From Eucalyptus grandis (lineage: Eukaryota > Streptophyta > Magnoliopsida > Myrtales > Myrtaceae), in assembly GCF_016545825.1 (NCBI RefSeq), contig NC_052619.1, positions 67,900,115-67,964,114 on the forward strand: a DNA stretch of 64,000 nucleotides. The letters run 5' to 3'. Below the pieces are notes generated by a model. The model was not told the origin of the DNA, did not search any database, and saw only the letters and a list, made by a program, of their open reading frames with translations. This document shows positions 48,769-61,050 of the stretch, piece by piece. The position numbers and the translations under genes are program-made. Numbering within the stretch: the stretch's first letter is position 1; each line of letters begins with the position of its first letter.

Positions 48769-49409
48769 TGTTGGTAATTTGTTTATAAAACAAATGAAGA
48801 GGTGTGTTGTCCCACATCGAAAAGATGTGACTGCGCACGTGGACGGAATTTGGCACTAACCGATGATCATTATTCATTGAAAATTTGGATTTATTTCTAT
48901 AAAAATTAATTATAAAGTCTTATTGAAACAATGCAACTGTTCACGAAAAGTTACGATTTTTATTATTTATTATTTATTATTTATTTAATTTCGAATTTTA
49001 TGTCTTTTCAACATAAAAGACGTACTTATTCACAAAAAGTTGCATTTGTTCTTTTGCAACCTTTTGAAGGGTTGCCTCTATTCGAAAGACAAAGATAAGA
49101 TAAGTATGTTTGTTTTGAGATCAAAAACAATTATCTTCTTCCTTTTTCATCTTCTTTCAAAAGAATATAGAGCCATTGTTTTTCAATTGTTTCCCATGAG
49201 AGACCTTGGAGAAATACTATAATTATTATCTAGTATTCTCATTTTGAAACTTTGTTGTATCCTGGAGGGTTTTTGCCGATGACCATTAGCAATGTTGTGG
49301 GACAAATAAATCCTTAAAGAAAGTAATATCACGTCTCAAAGTCCGACTTGAGTACTCTAAATATCCGTCTTCATTGTTCTACCCAATTCGAAGTCATATT
49401 TTACGAACA
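48769..49409 (+). repeat. 3' LTR of the unit D copia
   Basis: 641 bp, partner of 44168-44796, followed by target duplication cttat. Confidence 0.88.
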
Positions 49410-49786
49410 CTTATAACTGACCTACTACATGTTCGCTCCACTTAACATCTCAACAAACGGTATGAGCACCGTACGCCTTCTCAACACAGTCATCTTTGTT
49501 GCTAGGAAAAGGGGAATATACCTACAGAATTCGAGAATACATCCGTTTCAACTCCTTTTGCGCTATATACGACTTGCATATAAACTTAATTCAACATAGA
49601 TAGTGAATCTTTTGACACGTGGTTAAGAATTAATGATTCATACAAGACTTTATGCACGTATAATCTAATGAGTAGCATTAATGTAACTTGCAAGCACAGT
49701 TGTTATACATAACTATGTAGGGTAGCCTGCCCTTAACGAGAGAAGCACATAAGATGAATACGTAAAAAAATCTTAAATTATATTCA

Positions 49787-50050
49787 TTGTGACATAAGTA
49801 CTTCGATTTTTTTTTTTTGTATCATCAAAAACTTTATACTTGTCCATTATAATACAAATACCCCTACTTTTTAAAAAGACTCAAGCTTAAGTATATGTGA
49901 CATATGTACTTTCTATTTTAGTTCCATTCATACTAAATTTAGATTTTTTATGACAAAGAAAAAGTTGAGGGTATATGTGTCTCGATGTGTAAGTTTATGA
50001 TCTTTTGTGATATAAAAAAAAGTTCAGAATGTATGTGTCATAGTGGATGA
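49787..50050. repeat. MITE in unit D intron
   Basis: Left cattgtgacataagtacttc plus T run and gtatca; right complement ccactatgacacatacattc plus T run and atatca. Absent from the same place in unit A, so it arrived after the A/D duplication or was lost from A. Confidence 0.6.
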
Positions 50051-50339
50051 AGTTTGGAATTTTCTCTGGTATTAATTCTAATGTAAATTTCCACGGAGTT
50101 TCATCCTTTCCAATCTAGGATAACATGCAGAAACCATAGCTAGGTTGGTCATTTTAATTACATTCATGTACCGGAAGGTTCAATAGAATCTATCTATATT
50201 ATATATAGTGACATATAACATTAAGTTACCCGACATTGAATATCGACCCCACGTTCCTTGTACTCAAGACCGATGCTCCTCGAGAACATTGCCATAAAAC
50301 TGCAATTAACAAACAGAATACAATTCTCAATTAGCATAT

Positions 50340-50810
50340 GTAGAGTCCACGATGATACGGTCTGGTCTCCTCCATTGACGGAGGAGGCGAGGTGACGCCG
50401 GCTATTTGACAGAGAGGGCGAGGCGGCTTGGAAGTGGTGGAAAGTGACTATGGACGAGGAAACATCGAGGCTGCATCTTTCTATTGGTTGGGACGGTGAC
50501 CGGCAGTCGCGACTGTGGCGGTGGCAGGGTGACCAAGTAGAGAGGATGAGCTGAAGCGGTCGTCCCGGTTGAAGACTAGCATTCTCAGTTGCATAACTGT
50601 TAAGAAGTGATCCATTTACTAGAGAAATCTAGGATAATTATACAAAAATATCTGGTCATCAGGCGGTAATTGAAGTGCGTGGAGTTGTCCCGACCTTTTT
50701 GTAGAAAAATCTTAGACAAATGGAAAAGAGTGAATGGGTTAAAAAGAAGACACGTAGCCTGTGTCTTTACCTCTTGTAAATCTCCCTATAAATAGGCTTG
50801 ATGGGCGTTG
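50340..50810. repeat. Spacer shared by units A and D, copy 2
   Basis: Partner of 14830-15290, highly similar over its whole length. No gene seen. Confidence 0.75.
50787..50794 (+). promoter_or_regulatory. TATA-like box in the D/E spacer
   Basis: tataaata in context ccctataaataggc, the duplicate of 15272-15279. Confidence 0.4.
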
Positions 50811-52110
50811 TAGAATGTATATATATATCGTGGAATGCACACTACAATCCAATGAACTTCCCCTTCCCTTCTTGTGCTTCTAATCATCCCATGGCTAGTA
50901 TTGTCCCGCGTACATAAACTCTTGGTTCATGCTTAAAAATTTTCGGCCACCGATGAAATGTCACACTCCCTCTAACTTGGAAGGTCACACTCCATCTAAA
51001 TGGAAGCTGTAATTGGACAGTATATGTGGAACCCGCACCATTCCAAAGTGGAATTATCAATCTATCCTGCTCATTCTAAGTTCCATCTTTCAAATCTCGT
51101 ATGACTTTCAAGTAATCAAATTATTTCTCTTGATTCAGAATCAAATAGGTCGTCCACAATTCAAGGACAACCATTAAAAATTAATGTGCCAAATATATAT
51201 TAGATGCAACTAAAATAGATGGTATATATGTCATATCTATATAAGTTGGGGGTATTTGTGTATAATAGGTATAGTTTAGGATCTTTTCGTCACATCTGCC
51301 TCATTACTTTTAACTTTTTTAAAGTTTGTGTCACAAGTCTTTTGATTTTTTATAATATTAACTACTCAAGACCTCAAAAACAATGCTTATAGCAACTTTT
51401 AGATACGTATTTATTTTTGGAGTCTGATTTCTTTATAAGTGAAGTAAAGATAGGAGAGGACAACGATTTTAAGCAGGCCCATTGGTGGAAACCTTATTTA
51501 GCACACAACCGAGGGCTTTTATAGCATAACGTGACAATTCCAAAAGAGCCACGACAGGCTTTTTAAGACCATGCACCCTAGACACCCAACGTCAAAGGCG
51601 GTGCCGTCCGAGAATTATTGTGGCGCATGGCCATGGATGGCCATCGTGCTCCAACCCCTCCTTTTCTCATCCATTTTACGTAGCGTTGACCATACCAAAT
51701 GATGAATGCCTCTGTGGCACGCACCGCGAACCCTTGCACCGCATGTAACCAGTAAGGGTTGCGCTGACGCTCGTACCCGATCTACCGCACACTTGCTCCG
51801 CCAAACATCTCGGGAGACGGCAAGAGCATCGAGCACCTCCTCGACATGGTCATCTTTGTAGCTATGAAAAGGGGGACCTATATCAGGAGAATTCGAGAAT
51901 ACGTCAATTTCCACTTTTTTGGACCGTATATGGCTGGTATTAGGGTACGGTTTTGGGGGTCAGCAGTAATGAGTGAGGCATGCAGGGTTAATAAATTTAC
52001 CGACCCATTTCACTTATTACAAAAGTATACAATCAGTATTGCACGCTTCTTTCCACAACTTTTTTTTGGTAGTTTTTGTAGTATAATATCACTCCATGAG
52101 AATTGTCCAA

Positions 52111-52400
52111 AAAGTCCTAAACCTATTATACGGTGAGCAATTTAGTTTTAAACATTTTAAATGTATCGATTTAATTATAAACCCTTTGACAATTTACTTA
52201 GTCCTAAACTTTTTAATTGTGCTAATTTAATTATAAACATTTTGAAGATTTATCAATTAGTCCTAAACTTATTATTTGGATATTCGACCGAAAGGGCCAC
52301 ATTGCCAAATCATCAAAATGTTTAGGACTAATTGGATGAATGTTTATGACTAAATTGATACAATTAAAAAGTACTGAACTAGCCTTCATATAATACTTTC
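52111..52400. repeat. Foldback MITE in unit E intron
   Basis: Same family and same intron as 16375-16667 and 26464-26810. The right end has a short deletion. Confidence 0.6.
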
Positions 52401-53389
52401 TAAACAATATAGCATCTTTCGAGAACACCTACCTTTTAGGAGAACTCACAAGTGAAAGAGCAAATAAGTGATTGCAAAGCTTGGCTGGAATGAAACATGA
52501 CAAGATTTTGCCATGGACCACGAAATAGGCCGGATTATACGACCCCCAACATGCGTTATGGAATTGTCACTAATCGCCAAGTACCTGGGCTTCTAATCAT
52601 CTTTTCTCTATTTGTGAAGTCATGGAGAATGAGAACTTGCCCCTAGTCTTTATTCTTTTGGGCTGAATATTACTCATTGAACAAGACTAAACTGATCTAT
52701 TGGAACATGAGTGGTTGTCGCGTTATTGGGAGAGAAAGTATATTATGCATCCATTTTACTACTGACGTGGAGAAATGAGTCAATCGGTTTCAATAAAGTG
52801 ATTGAGAGTTATGAAGGGAAATTCATCGGTGTTTGATTTTTTTTTTAAAAGAAATATGTAAACATTAACAATGTTCTTCCACAAATTTATGAGTGTTTAG
52901 TAAAGAGCAAAAGAAAGGACGAAAGAAAGGAGACATAAGAATTCTAACCATATCATCACAATACCTAAATGATATATGATTTTTCTCATATATTTACCTG
53001 ACGTTTAATATCAATTCTTTGTCTCTTGTACTTCAGATTGATGCTTTTTGAGAACATAACCAGAAAACTGCAACGAATCACATTGTTCTATCAAGTTCAC
53101 ATGATTGAACTATGATAATAAATATGATATAGACTTTTACACTGTTGCAAGGTCCTTTTAGATCCAAATAATGTCAAACCTACTAAATAGCTGGAACGTT
53201 AAGCGATGCACAAACTTTTATCCTTCGTTGAATTTGATTAACTTCTTATTACAACTTATAGTCCATCACATTGTTTACCATGTCAAATTTGTATATAGCT
53301 ACAATGCTGACACAGCTACAATCCTAAAAGGAAATTAGTAAGAAAGTGAAGACTTTGCGATATGTATTAACAAATTACCGAAAACTGAA

Positions 53390-53482
53390 GGAAAATTGAA
53401 AGCACCTCGGGTACGGATACTCTCAACATGCTCTCCATCAACTCTCGATCCACCTCGTGAAAGCACCTCGGGTACGGATAAG
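53390..53482 (-). other. Deletion junction with copied filler in unit E
   Basis: gaaagcacctcgggtacgga occurs at about 53399 and again at 53460. Unit B has it once, at the second place. In E the central exon is deleted between ggaaaat and ctctcaacatgctc, and the extra copy fills the join. Confidence 0.75.
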
Positions 53483-53877
53483 CCGACCCCGCGTTGTTGA
53501 CGAGCAACCCAACGTCGATCCCTTCCGTGGCTCCCGCAATGGCTGCTGCTATCTCCTCTCCGCTCAACTTCGTGAGGTCCGCGAACCCAGTCTTGACCTG
53601 GACAAACTATTTCATGCGTCGGATATACCATCACTCGGGAATTCACACGAATTTTTAATGTAAATGGCATATGAAGTGCTAACTATGTGATGGACCTCGG
53701 TGGTTGCTCCGCATCTATCCCTCAACTCACTCAAGGTGGCTTCGATTTTGCTGGGGTTCCACCCAATGAGCCCAAGGTTGAGGCCCTTGGAGGCGAGCTC
53801 GAAGACCAAGGCTTTCTTGATGCCGTCGGTGGTGCCGGTGACAACGGCCCAAAGGCCGTAGTCTTGCATGTCTTTCG

Positions 53878-54810
53878 TGTTGGAGAAAAATTTCCTATTT
53901 GTTTTGAAGTTAACAAAACGTTTCCATCAGTCTAGTCTGAAGACTTGAAGACTCTATCGTTAAAGTCTGAAGACCTCCAAACTCAAGATTTAAAGTCTGC
54001 CCTCATTGAGTTTTTCCAGACTGACGAAGAAAAGTATTATCCTTTGAAGAAGACTTATCCAAATGCGGGAATATCTTTAAGGATTTGATTCGTGCGGTTG
54101 AAGAAGATCTCATGGCTAGAGATTGCACCTCGAGATCTATTATTCGTATTGAAATTAAGTCGAGTATATACTTGGAGGTTCTACTTATCGAAACCTAGAT
54201 CCTAATTGTATGAGCAAGCAGGATTGGTGGGCTATCATCATATTCTTTAAGTAACTCGAGATCTCCCTAATTCATTCTGTCCAATGGGTTGATTGGAAGA
54301 ACTTCTTTGGAAGGTGCCAACGGTTATAAAGGCATGGAGGAATATATAAGGAAAACGCTCTAATTATTCGAGTGGGTGAAAAGATAGAAAAATTCCAAAA
54401 TATGAAGCTCTTTGTTCTTTGCCGTTTCAATTGATTGAGCTTAAATTTGTACTCAAAAGAGAGATTAGATATTTGTGAGACCTTGAGGAAGTGTAGCAGA
54501 GTCTCTACACTGTGGAATCAAGGACGTGAGACTATAAAATCTCTTTTGATTCTTAGTGGAATTCAGCCAGTGGACTGTCAGTGCGAGAGAGTGGACGTAG
54601 GCTTGGTCTAAGCCGAACCACTATAAACCTTGTGTTTTGATTCTCTATCCCTAAACTCTTTACTTTAAATCGCAGCTCTATATAACTGTTAATAGTTGTT
54701 CACGACTTCAGTTTATTATTCTTAGAAGTTAATTTGTTTTGATAAGATTTGCAAAAACTTCTTTGATCACCTATTCACCCCTCCTCTAGGTGCTCTTACT
54801 AGCCCTTTCA
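53878..54810. mobile_element. Solo LTR (copia-type) in unit E
   Basis: 933 bp, starts tgttggagaaaaa and ends agccctttca. Flanks tttcg (53873-53877) and cttcg (54811-54815) match at four of five bases. The end, attcacccctcctctaggtg, resembles LTR ends of plant copia elements. The KCR reading continues when the segment is removed. No internal element domain, hence a solo LTR. Confidence 0.75.
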
Positions 54811-54827
54811 CTTCGGCTTCCTCAGGA

Positions 54828-55080
54828 TGTCAGAGTTTGAAAAATAAGCGAAGTAGAAGAGAGAACAAAGAACTTGTAATTTGTATATCTCTTTATATGA
54901 ATGATTTACCTTGTATGAGTCCCTATTTATAGTACATTAAATGTCTAACTAAGGAAAAGAAAGAGAATATACATCAAATCAAATCCAATCATAGATTGAC
55001 ATAATTAATCAATTATAATCTCCTGTAATCTTGGATTGATTGATCATGATCTTCAACTCGATCTTCACATATCTCCAACA
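54828..55080 (-). repeat. 3' LTR of the unit E copia
   Basis: 253 bp; pairs with 63601-63853. Confidence 0.93.
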
Positions 55081-55237
55081 CTCCCCCTCAAGCTGACGGC
55101 TGGTATATGTCCAAGACGCCTAGCTTGCTTAGTAGATATACGTGTTATCTTTGACATAATGGTTTGGTAAAAATATTAGCGGACTGTTCCGTAGTTCCAA
55201 TTCCATTTGTCTTGATTACTCCTTCTTGAATCTTGTC

Positions 55238-56716
55238 TCAAGTGTAGTGGCAGTTGACTTCAATATGTTTTGTTCTCTCAAGAAAAATGGGATTTGCTGC
55301 AAGTTTGAGGGTTGCGTCATTGTCGCAATATAGGTTTGTTGGCCCTTTGACTCGTATCCTAAGATCTAAAAGTAGGCCTCGTATCCAAACTATTTCACAA
55401 ACGGTTTTAGCCATAGCTCGATACTCAGCTTCGGCAAATGAAAGAGATATAGTGGATTGCTTATTCGTCTTCCATGAAAGCAACGACTTTCCCAATTTAA
55501 TGCAAAAACCAGTGATTGATCTCCGACTCATAGGACATGTGGCATAATCTATGTCACAATAAGCTGCCATTTCGAGATTGCAATCTCGTGAAAGAAGTAT
55601 TCCAAGGCTTGGACATTTCTTCAAATACTTTATAACCTTCAAGGAGGCATTCATGTGAGATTCCTTCGGGTTATGCATGAATTGACTAAGTGTCTGTATT
55701 GCATAACATATGTTCGGTCTAGTCATGGTGAGATATATAATTTTCCCTACGAGCCTTTGATAACGGGATGGATCTTCAAGCAGAGGGTAGTTAATCTTAG
55801 ATGATGATCCAACATCATAGTCAATGGTAGTCAACTTGATATTATGATCGATAGGAATGACAGCTGGTTTACATCCAGATAACCTTGCTTCTGATATGAT
55901 CTCTAACACAAATTTCTGTTGACTAAGAGAAATTCCTAGTTCTGAACGAGCAATCTCAATGCCAAGGAAATACTTGGGAGGTCCCAAATCTTTAATACGA
56001 AAGCTAGAATGCAAATATTTCTTAAGTCTCTTGATGCCCAATTCATCGTTTCCCATAATGAGTATGTCATCAACATATATCATCAGGTAGATTGAAGACG
56101 TACCTTTTGTCCAAGAGAATAGGGCATAATCATGCTTGGATTGTTTAAAACCAATGGCTGTTAGAGCTGAAGTGAACTTTGCATACAACTGACGAGAAGC
56201 TTGCTTGAATCCATAAAGGGACTTACGGAGACAACATACTCCAGACTCCCCCTGTCACCGTAATCCCAGTGGAAGATCCATATATATTTCTTCATCAAGA
56301 TCTCCACGAAGAAAGGCATTGTGGACATCCATTTGATGTAATTCCCAGTCCCAGAAAGCAGCAACAGAAAGGAAGGAACGAACAGTGACATCCTTCGCAA
56401 CTGGAGAGAATGTTTCGTGATAGTCAAAACCTTCACGTTGCATAAAACCCTTTGCCACTAAGCGAGCCTTATAGCTTTCCACAGAACCATCAGCCTTGTA
56501 CTTGATCTTGTATACCCATTTGCAGCCAATTGGTTTACAATTAACAGGTAACGGTACTATATCCCATGTGTGATTCTCTATCAAGGCATGCAACTCAGCT
56601 TCCATAGCCTTTTGCCATCGTGGATCACGAATGGCAACATCATAAGATGATGGCTCTATTTCTTTGGAGATATGACTAATGCAACACATATGCTCCGTAG
56701 ATAGACAATTGAACAA
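55238..56716 (-). pseudogene. copia reverse transcriptase and RNase H, one stop
   Basis: One frame from 56716 to 55238 with a single TGA at about 56254-56252 (GLR*QGESGVCCLRKSLYGF). [54 protein letters not shown] with a catalytic Asp, then IYVDDILIMG with the YVDD active site. RNase H: EMAAYCDIDYATCPMSRRSI, SLSFAEAEYRAMA, LYCDNDATLKLAANP. The C-terminal frame ends at 55238, before the usual end (KTKHIEV... then stop). One reverting change would open RT, so the copy is fairly young. Confidence 0.9.
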
Positions 56717-57006
56717 GACATAAGAGGAGATAGGATACGGAGTACCTGATGAATTGAGAGAGGCACAAACATAATCCTTTGTCCAAGTTGGGGGACGAGT
56801 GGTTCGTCCTGACCATCGTGGAGGAATATGATCAGATGCAGGAGATGATACCTCAGAAAAAGATTGAGAAGATAATTGTTTAGAATAGATGTCTCTTCAA
56901 TTGACATTGTAGATTTCGAAGCTGAGTATTCTGGGATAGGTAAAGATGCTGCATTTGTCTCGATCACGGGAGAAGAAGTCAGGACATATATATATATAAT
57001 GGGTAT

Positions 57007-57600
57007 TCAGTGATAAATCTTCCTCAAATAGAAAATTTCTGTTCTGCTAATTTGAGCTTGAAGATTCACTTGAAGATACCTCATCCTAAAAAGGGAAAAC
57101 ATCTTCATGAAAAACACGTCTCTACTTACAAAAAAGTTACTTGTCGATGGCTCAAAAACACGGTATCCCTTTTGGAAAGTTGGATAACCCATAAAAATAC
57201 ATTGTCTGGCTCGGGGACTCATCTTGTCACGAGGACCTAGGGCAGTAGTATAGCATAAGCAGCCAAAAACTCTCAAATGATTTACTTCAGGGTTCTTTCC
57301 AAATAAAATCTCAAAAGGTGTGCGTCCATTGAGAACCCTAGTTTGCATGCGATTAATCAGGTAGGCTGCTGTGACCACACAATCTCCCCAGAAAGTTTCA
57401 GGGATGAAAGCTTGAAATTTAAGTGCACGTGCGACTTCTAGAAGATGGCGGTGTTTCCGCTCAACAACCCCATTTTGTTGAGGTGTATAAATGCATGTAC
57501 TTTCATGTAAAATTCCATGCGAGGAAAATAGGGATTGAAAGTCATGACTAGAGAATTCTTTCCCATTATTTGTTCGAATACGTTGAACAAATTTTCCAAA
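57007..57600 (-). pseudogene. copia integrase remnant
   Basis: 57378-57007 reads AAYLINRMQTRVLNGRTPFE, FGCLCYTTALGPRDKMSPRA and FMGYPTFQKGYRVFEPST, the integrase C-terminal part and following domain. Upstream to about 57840 the usual core (near-GVVERKHRH text at 57450) is present in broken frames. Confidence 0.85.
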
Positions 57601-58153
57601 CTAATTTTTTGTCAGAGTGAAGAAACTTTTTAAGTGAGAAAGAGCTTGACTCTTTGACTGCATAAGAAAGACCCATGTAGCACGAGAATGATCGTTTACA
57701 ATAATGAGGAAGAAACGAGACCCATCACGATGTGGGGTATGATAGGGCCCTCGAATGTCTACACAAATTAAAGAGAAATTTCTGTAGCTCGGGATTTGCT
57801 TGTGGAAAAGGGAACACGTGATTATTTTAAAAGAGGACAGACATCACATTGAGGATGTGGAAAGGAAGCATTGTGACCAAAACGTCGATGAGAAAGGATA
57901 ACCTTATCATTGGTAGCAACGTTACACAATGATTTTTTTTATTCACAGAAATACATGATAAATCAAAATTTTTGGGAAAATTTGTCCAAAAATATCATCC
58001 TTGTGAAAGACTACTCAAGTCCATTAGTTTGCTAGTCGAAAGGGCCTAAAAAAGATAGGTGTCAGAATTGAAGAGGATTCTACATGAATTATCCTCACAG
58101 GCCTTTGATACTGAGATAAGATTGAACTCAAACTGAGGGATATAAAACACATT

Positions 58154-58406
58154 TTAAAGAGTAATAGAAGAGCTAAGATGTATTGTCCCTATTTTTGTGA
58201 CATTTGTGGTATTTCCATTTGGAAGTTTTACAGTGACATGGAAAATATATTTATGAGTATGGGAAAAGAAACTCTCGTTACAGATAATGTGGTCACTAGC
58301 ACCTGAATCAATTATCCATGCATCATGAGAAATAGAGCTGAAGCAAAATGAAGTACCTGAGAAGCTTGCCCTGTTATCAGATATTTCCAGCTGTCTTAGG
58401 GCCCTC
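58154..58406 (-). pseudogene. copia protease segment
   Basis: WIIDSGASDHIICN on the complement, the DSG-type aspartic protease site intact, followed by KLPNGNTTNVTKIGTIHLSS. The solo LTR interrupts just upstream. Confidence 0.88.
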
Positions 58407-59149
58407 TGTGGCATCCCAAAATTCAAGGCAACCTCTAGATGTATGGATTGGAATTGCCTTTGGTTTATGCTTTTGGCCATGTGGGATTATGGATTGGAAT
58501 TTATTAAGATAGGTCACAAAGTTTTGTGATTTATAAATTTCAATTAGGTGTTTATATAATTAAGGATTAGGTAAATTAATAGGATGAGGATGGGCTGGAC
58601 AATTGATAGCCCAAACCAGCCCATGACCTCACCCCATTTTCGGCCATTTGGGCCTAGCCGTGAAGCCCAATAAGAGGAGCTGCTGTCGGCCCATTTATGG
58701 CCCAAGTCCAGCCGAAAGATGGAGGCCCATCTTGCATGAAGAAGGCCATTTGTCCCAAGTTGATGACCAAGTGTCATCCATGCAAGAATCAATCATTGCT
58801 AATGATGAGTAGGAGAGAAATGAAAAGAAAAGGGTGGCCGGTTTAGGGAGAGGGGTGTCATCCAAAGTGAGAGAGAGAGAGAGCTATCGAGAGAGTGAGG
58901 GAAACCGAGAGAGAGGAGGAAGAGGCCGCGTGAAGGAGGAAGCCTTTCGCCCGTCGCTTGTCGCCGTCCGTGCGTCCGTCGTCCGCCGTGTGCTCGTGCT
59001 AGCTCAGTTTGGAGGCAAGTTGGGATCCTTAATCTGCTCTTGCATTTGTATCTAGCATGTGTGTTTGAATGGTGATGAATCTCGGACGTTTATGGTGTGA
59101 AAAACCGAAGTTTTGAGTGTGTTGCTTTGAAGTGGTAAGCTGTTTTCGA

Positions 59150-60260
59150 GTAAACCGCCTGAACCAGAATGTTGTAGTGGCTTGCATGAAATGTTTGAGT
59201 CGGATTTTGGCTTTGACTTCTTCATGAAAGTTGTAGATAACATCTTAAAGTATAACATACTAACATTTGAGGCCAAATAGATGAGTTTTGTGGGGGTGAA
59301 ACCCTCCTTCTACGAAAATGTTAGATCTGAAGCTGTTTTGTTAACCTCTTGGTGATGTTGTGTGTTGCATGTAACTTTTTACTGAGAATTTCACTTCTAC
59401 TTCTTCACGAAATTTGTAGAGAACGTCTTGAAGACTAACACACTCAAATTTGAGGTAAAACGAACAAGTGTAACCTAGTGAAACGATTTTCCTTTTGAAG
59501 ACGTTAGATCTGGAAATGTCATACTGAACTCCAGTGACATCGTGGACTATAAAGTGACTTTCCTTTGAAAATCTCACCTTGATTCCTTAATGAAAGTTGT
59601 AGTAGACCTCTTGCAACAAAACATAGCAAAAATTCAGAGGAAAATATGGAAGATAAGTAGGTGAAATTGTGATTTTTCGGAGATGGCTAAACCTGAAATG
59701 TTCGGTACTAGGAACAGGGGCTTCAACCGTCCATAATTAATTATCTAGGACGAATCTGACCTAGATGTCTTCATGAAAAATATAATTTTGGTCTTGAATA
59801 TCACATACTCAAATTTCACAATTTTTTAAGGTCATTAGAATATTTAATCGGAGATATTTCAAAAACCGTGTAATCTGACACGTTCGGACTTAGTCAGTCT
59901 CAGTGTGTGGGCCGTATCATTTTGTATAAAATTCTTTCGGCAAAGTGTTTTTCATGAAGTATCTTTATTTATGTCTTTCCTGAAACATATTCAAATTTCA
60001 TAATTTTTTAAGTTCATTTTCCTATTTAACTGAAAATGTTTTGAAGACTCTGCAAGATTTAGTGGTTATGACAATGGTGATGTGATGTTCGGTCTATACC
60101 GTATGATATGAGGGTCTTTTGGTGCAGTTTCCTGTATGAAATATCTGCCATTATGTCTTGACTATCTCATGTTCGAATTTCATAATTTTTAAAGACCATT
60201 TGGGTATTTAATGGAAATATTTTCTAAAAATGTGCAAGCTGGATTGTGCGAATTTCAAAT
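59150..60260. repeat. Degenerate ~170-bp repeats in the solo LTR
   Basis: About six diverged copies of a unit with (t)catgaaagttgtaga, about 20-30 bases, then catactcaaatttgaggtaa or caaatttcataattttttaag. Confidence 0.6.
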
Positions 60261-60509
60261 GCTGAAATTTATAATTACTTTGTTTTGGATGAGCCCTATT
60301 AATTATATTGATTGAGGTGATTGAATCTTGCTGAGCATGTGTTGATATTTGGCATTGCATATAGAATCAAATGTTGAATTTGACTTTGTTGCCATTACAT
60401 CATGTGCCATGTTGATTGTGAGACATAAATTGGTGAACATGAATTATGATGAATGAGGAAACTGTTGGAGGTGGCCGATAATGCCCTAGGAGTGTCAGGA
60501 TCCCGAGAT

Positions 60510-60720
60510 GGGGGGGTGTCGGATGCCCGGTTGTATTGTGATACATGCTCGGATGTCCTTGGGAGTTTTGAGATGCCCGGAATGGTTGGGTGCCGGAAGC
60601 CTCGGAGGTTTGTGCCCGGGGAATGCCTCGTGATGCCAGTTGGGATGCGAGATGCCCGGAATGTGGGGGTGCCGGATGCCCGGTGGTGTGTGTGCCGGAG
60701 GTTTTTCTCGCGATGCCTGG
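60510..60720. repeat. GATGCCCGG-rich stretch
   Basis: Four close occurrences of gatgcccgg, plus gatgcctgg and several gtgccgga, in the solo LTR. Confidence 0.75.
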
Positions 60721-60854
60721 GTTGGGGTGCAAGTGATGATATGTGGGACGCAAATACTGGTCCCGAGAAAGAAAGATGTGGTGATCAAATTGAAAGATAA
60801 AAGTGGAAATTGAATCATGCACATATGATATGATGACATATGCATGGCTGTATG

Positions 60855-61050
60855 ATATGATGATGATGAGTGCATGGTTGTATGTGCACCTATGGCATGA
60901 TGGTATATGTGTGACATGATGATGATGAGTGCATGGTTGTATGTGCACCTATGGCATGATGGTATATGTGTGACATGATGATGATGATGAGTGCATGGTT
61001 GTATGTGCACCCATGGCATGATATGTGTACGACATGATGGTGATGAGTAC
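60855..61050. repeat. 59-62 bp tandem repeat
   Basis: Three copies of a unit with gatgatgagtgcatggttg, tatgtgcacctatggcatga and tggtatatgtgtgaca, and a decayed fourth. Confidence 0.85.

Larger units (their letters stand above)
44168..49409 (+). mobile_element. copia element carrying HSP70 and PPR fragments
   Basis: Target duplication cttat at 44163-44167 and 49410-49414. LTRs 44168-44796 and 48769-49409 start tgttggtaatttg. Polypurine tract aaagtagggga before the right LTR. No primer site follows the left LTR; instead 44797-47400 carries unrelated, host-like sequence. Copia RT end and RNase H remain at 47418-48196. So it is a non-autonomous element with the 5' two thirds replaced. Confidence 0.88.
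44049..50298 (-). pseudogene. KCR-like unit D, two 3' exons, split by copia
   Basis: The last exon lies in two pieces, about 44104-44167 and 49410-49520, rejoined across the copia element by its cttat duplication; the order matches unit A (7180-7330). It is strongly diverged. The short exon is 50229-50298 (FSRSIGLEYKERGVDIQC on the complement). No earlier exons, as in unit A. It is the duplicate partner of unit A. Confidence 0.75.
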
